From Betaproteobacteria bacterium (GTDB taxonomy: Bacteria > Pseudomonadota > Gammaproteobacteria > Burkholderiales > SG8-39): 7,749 nucleotides of DNA. The stretch lies in assembly GCA_016867955.1 (NCBI GenBank), contig VGIE01000094.1:1-7749 (forward strand). The letters are read 5' to 3'. Shown one piece after another: positions 5,689-7,749 of the stretch. A model generated the notes under the pieces. The model ran no database searches. It saw only the letters and a program-made list of their open reading frames with translations, and was not told where the DNA came from. Numbering within the stretch: the stretch's first letter is position 1; each line of letters opens with the position of its first letter. Made by a program: the position numbers and the translations under genes.

Positions 5689-6651
5689 GTGGCCTCGGAG
5701 TTTGAACTGATCCAGCGGTATTTCACGCGGCCGGCGCCGTCGGCGGTGCTCGGCGTCGGTGATGATTGCGCGCTGGTCAAGCCGCGACAGGGCATGCTGC
5801 TGGCGGTCTCCACCGATATGCTCGTCGAGGGCACGCATTTCCTGGCGGGGACCGACCCCCGCCGGCTGGGCCACAAGGCCCTGGCCGTCAACCTGTCCGA
5901 CCTGGCCGCCATGGGCGCCGATGCGCGCTGGGCGCTGTTGTCGATCGCGTTGCCCGCGGCCGACGAGGCATGGATCGCCGCGTTTGCCGGCGGATTCCTT
6001 GCGCTGGCGGAGAGCACCGGCGTCGACATCATTGGCGGCGACACCACCCGTGGCCCTCTCGCCATGTCCGTCACCGTCACGGGCGAAGTGCCCCCGGGCC
6101 TCGAACTGCGTCGCAGCGGCGCGCAGGTGGGGGACGACATCTGGCTGTCGGGCAGCACCGGCGACGCGGCTCTGGGACTGGCCTGCCTGCAGGGCCGGAT
6201 CGAACTGCCGGAGGACCTGCGCACGGCCTGTTGCCTCCGGCTTGAATGCCCGGAACCGCGACTTGAGCTGGGCGGCCGCCTGCGCGGACTGGCCAGTAGC
6301 GCGATCGACGTCTCCGACGGCCTCGCCGCCGACATCGGGCACATCGCAGAGGCTTCGTCGGTTGCAGCCGATATCTACCTTGATCTGCTTCCCCGCTCCA
6401 GCGCGCTGAGTTCCTGCACTGACACGGGCCTGGCGCAGCAGTACCTGCTGGGCGGTGGCGATGACTACGAACTCGCATTCACCGCCCCCGTGGCGGTGCG
6501 CGCCCAGCTCGATGCCCTGGCGCAGGAACTGCAGCTGCCGCTGACCCGCATCGGCGTGATTCAGCCGGGCGCGCCACGCGTGGTGGTGCGCGGCCGCGAC
6601 GGCGTCCCGGTGGCGGTCGCCCACCGCGGCTACGATCACTTCCAGCCATGA
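5689..6651 (+). CDS. thiL: Thiamine-monophosphate kinase
   Basis: ThiL phosphorylates thiamine monophosphate with ATP to thiamine diphosphate, the active cofactor. The product from GTG 5689 is 320 residues (E. coli 325) with the PurM/ThiL-superfamily layout. Metal and nucleotide motifs are GVGDDCAL (22-29), STDMLVEGTHFL (41-52), HKALAVNLSDLAAMGA (62-77) and GGDTTRGP (116-123). The C-terminal half has SAIDVSDGLAADIGHI (204-219) and LGGGDDYELAF (254-264). Two GTG starts compete, at 5677 and 5689. The second is preferred because it gives MASEFELI, matching the family's usual three residues before the EF pair. Neither has a clear Shine-Dalgarno, so four extra residues are possible. It follows nusB by about 62 bp and overlaps pgpA by ATGA. 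No other thiamine gene is nearby. Confidence 0.95.
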   Translation: MASEFELIQRYFTRPAPSAVLGVGDDCALVKPRQGMLLAVSTDMLVEGTHFLAGTDPRRLGHKALAVNLSDLAAMGADARWALLSIALPAADEAWIAAFAGGFLALAESTGVDIIGGDTTRGPLAMSVTVTGEVPPGLELRRSGAQVGDDIWLSGSTGDAALGLACLQGRIELPEDLRTACCLRLECPEPRLELGGRLRGLASSAIDVSDGLAADIGHIAEASSVAADIYLDLLPRSSALSSCTDTGLAQQYLLGGGDDYELAFTAPVAVRAQLDALAQELQLPLTRIGVIQPGAPRVVVRGRDGVPVAVAHRGYDHFQP

Positions 6652-7133
6652 TCGTCAGACCCGATTCGAAATTCATGCTCAGGCATCCCGCGCACCTGAT
6701 TGCGCTTGGGCTGGGGACGGGGCTCGCCCCGGTGGCGCCGGGCACGGTCGGCACCCTGCTGGCATTTCCGATCCATGTGCTCTTCGCGACCCATCTGCCG
6801 GTGCTCCCGCACATTGCCGCCATCGCGCTGCTGTTCGCGCTGGGTGTCTGGGCGTGCGGCGTGACGGGCCGCGCCATGGGCATCGCCGACCACAGCGGCA
6901 TGGTCTGGGACGAGGTGGTCGCCATGCTGATCGTGCTGTTCGTCGTGCCGGCAGGGCTGTGGTGGTGGCTGGCGGCCTTCCTGCTGTTCCGCGTGTTCGA
7001 CGTCCTGAAGCCGCCCCCGATCCGGTATTTCGACCGCACCGTCAAGGGCGGCTTCGGCGTCATGTTCGATGACATATTCGCCGCGTTCTACACGCTGCTG
7101 GCGCTCGCGCTCTACCAGCGCCTGTTCGGATAG
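6648..7133 (+). CDS. pgpA: Phosphatidylglycerophosphatase A
   Basis: PgpA is an inner-membrane phosphatase that removes phosphate from phosphatidylglycerophosphate to give phosphatidylglycerol. The 161-residue product (E. coli 172) carries the family signatures GLGTGLAPVAPGTVGTLLA near the N-terminus, DHSGMVWDEVVAM in the middle and FRVFDVLKPPPIRYFD followed by KGGFGVMFDDIFAAFY. About four hydrophobic stretches are visible, two in the first 70 residues, one around VVAMLIVLFVVPAG plus WWWLAAFLLF, and one at the C-terminus. ATG 6648 overlaps the thiL stop (ATGA), so coupling is likely. A second in-frame ATG lies 9 codons on, but the overlap favours the first. It appears to be the last closely packed gene of the ribBA operon. 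Confidence 0.96.
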   Translation: MIVRPDSKFMLRHPAHLIALGLGTGLAPVAPGTVGTLLAFPIHVLFATHLPVLPHIAAIALLFALGVWACGVTGRAMGIADHSGMVWDEVVAMLIVLFVVPAGLWWWLAAFLLFRVFDVLKPPPIRYFDRTVKGGFGVMFDDIFAAFYTLLALALYQRLFG

Positions 7134-7304
7134 CGCGCGCATGCAACGGGTTGACGCCACGGGGGCGCGGCCCGAAGATTGCTGCCAGGCGACATTGTCT
7201 GGAGGCCCCGAGAGAAATGGCGTCAGGGGCATCTGCTGTCGGGGAGCGCGAGGGGAGTGTTCCCGCGCATTGTCCGGCGTTCTTGAACCCGGGGAAAATC
7301 GATC
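7134..7304 (+). other. Spacer between pgpA and cinA without clear features
   Basis: This 171-bp gap is much wider than the others in the operon. It has several GGGG runs (near 7226, 7241, 7252 and 7291) and a short inverted repeat GCCCC (7205-7209) / GGGGC (7226-7230), but no T-tailed terminator. TTGACG at 7151-7156 resembles a -35 box, yet the matching -10 position reads GAAGAT, so I do not call a promoter. Reading frames crossing it show no recognisable protein. Confidence 0.5.
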
Positions 7305-7749
7305 TTGATCGACGACACGTTATCCGCCCTCGCGGCGGGCCTGGGTGCGGTTCTCAGGGAGCGCAGTCTCATGCTTGCAACCGCCGAGTCCTGCACCGGT
7401 GGCTGGGTCGGGCAGGCTGTCACGGCTGTTTCCGGCAGTTCCGACTGGTACGACCGTGGCTTCATTACCTATTCCAACGCTGCCAAGCAGGAAATGCTGG
7501 GGGTGTCCCCGGACACCATCGAGCGCCACGGCGCGGTCAGCGAGCAGACCGCGCGTGAAATGGCCGTCGGCGCGCTGACGCACAGCCGCGCGCAGCTTGC
7601 GCTGGCGATTACCGGCGTGGCCGGGCCGCTCGGCGGCACTGCGCACAATCCGGTCGGCACCGTCTGCTTTGCCTGGGCGATGCGGGCGCGGGACGCCGCG
7701 GCGGCGGACGCGAGCGGGACGGTCGCCCCGGCGGCCGCCACTGCCCGGC
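7305..7749 (+). CDS. cinA: CinA C-terminal/PncC-type nicotinamide-nucleotide amidohydrolase, 5' part (runs off window)
   Basis: Proteins of this family deamidate nicotinamide mononucleotide to nicotinate mononucleotide in NAD recycling. In this gene context the single-domain form (about 160-170 aa, no N-terminal MoCF-like domain) is usual. The frame gives 148 codons before the window end. Motifs are ATAESCTGG (25-33), FITYSNAAKQEMLGV (53-67), HGAVSE (75-80), ITGVAGPLGGT (102-112) and NPVGTVCFAWA. An in-frame TGA at 7284 limits the N-terminus. The best start is TTG 7305, giving MIDDTLSALAAGLG, with GGGGA at 7291-7295 nine bases upstream. The next candidate, ATG 7371, would cut into the conserved helix before AESCTGG. 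The last visible part (residues about 127-148) is an Ala-rich stretch where homologues normally head towards a conserved FxGDR-like segment; the end lies outside the window. Confidence 0.9.
   Translation, partial: MIDDTLSALAAGLGAVLRERSLMLATAESCTGGWVGQAVTAVSGSSDWYDRGFITYSNAAKQEMLGVSPDTIERHGAVSEQTAREMAVGALTHSRAQLALAITGVAGPLGGTAHNPVGTVCFAWAMRARDAAAADASGTVAPAAATAR

Noticed and set aside
5533..6639. Long minus-strand open frame (368 codons) opposite nusB and thiL
   Set aside because: Composition is rich in Arg, Gln, His and Gly as typical of antisense shadow frames, with no recognisable domain. thiL on the + strand explains the region.
7151..7179. Possible cinA promoter beginning with TTGACG
   Set aside because: With 17-bp spacing the -10 position reads GAAGAT (3 of 6 matches); no better box was found nearby.
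7226..7294. Possible G-quadruplex from four GGGG runs
   Set aside because: Loops are 11, 7 and over 30 nt, too long for a confident call in GC-rich DNA.

Overview
This 7.7 kb window is a GC-rich, gene-dense bacterial chromosomal segment with every supported gene on the + strand. Protein similarity by eye points to a betaproteobacterium. The Ffh fragment, with its EVIGSLTPGQ-like N-terminal stretch and its GMLPGM-type end, reads like betaproteobacterial Ffh. The S16 protein and the order ribBA-ribH-nusB-thiL-pgpA-cinA also fit that class. Genus cannot be assigned from this window alone.

Region 1 (1-3336) is the SRP/ribosome-maturation block: the 3' part of ffh (signal recognition particle GTPase), then the classical trmD operon rpsP-rimM-trmD-rplS. 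A near-consensus sigma70 promoter (TTGTCA-18 bp-TATAAT) lies in the ffh-rpsP gap. The operon joins two ribosomal proteins (S16, L19) to a 30S maturation factor (RimM) and the tRNA m1G37 methyltransferase (TrmD). rpsP and rplS have ATG starts. rimM has no well-placed Shine-Dalgarno, and trmD starts with GTG.

Region 2 (3337-3613) is the only sizeable spacer. It holds four consecutive short hairpins, then a strong intrinsic terminator (10-bp GC stem plus a T-rich tail), then an extended -10 promoter for the next operon. I do not recognise a known riboswitch in it; in particular the FMN riboswitch consensus is absent.

Region 3 (3614-7133) is a tightly packed cofactor and housekeeping operon. ribBA and ribH are riboflavin genes, nusB is for transcription antitermination, thiL makes thiamine diphosphate, and pgpA makes phosphatidylglycerol. 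ribH/nusB and thiL/pgpA overlap by ATGA. The RibA half of RibBA lacks the zinc-binding cysteines of real GTP cyclohydrolase II, so it looks like the RibBX type that has lost that activity. A separate ribA would then be needed elsewhere.

Region 4 (7134-7749) is a 171-bp spacer without clear signals, followed by the 5' part of a cinA/pncC-type NMN amidohydrolase gene. That gene starts with TTG and runs off the window.

Overall this is a conserved housekeeping region. I found no mobile element, CRISPR, tRNA, rRNA or defence system, and no convincing novel system. The least explained feature is the structured spacer between rplS and ribBA.
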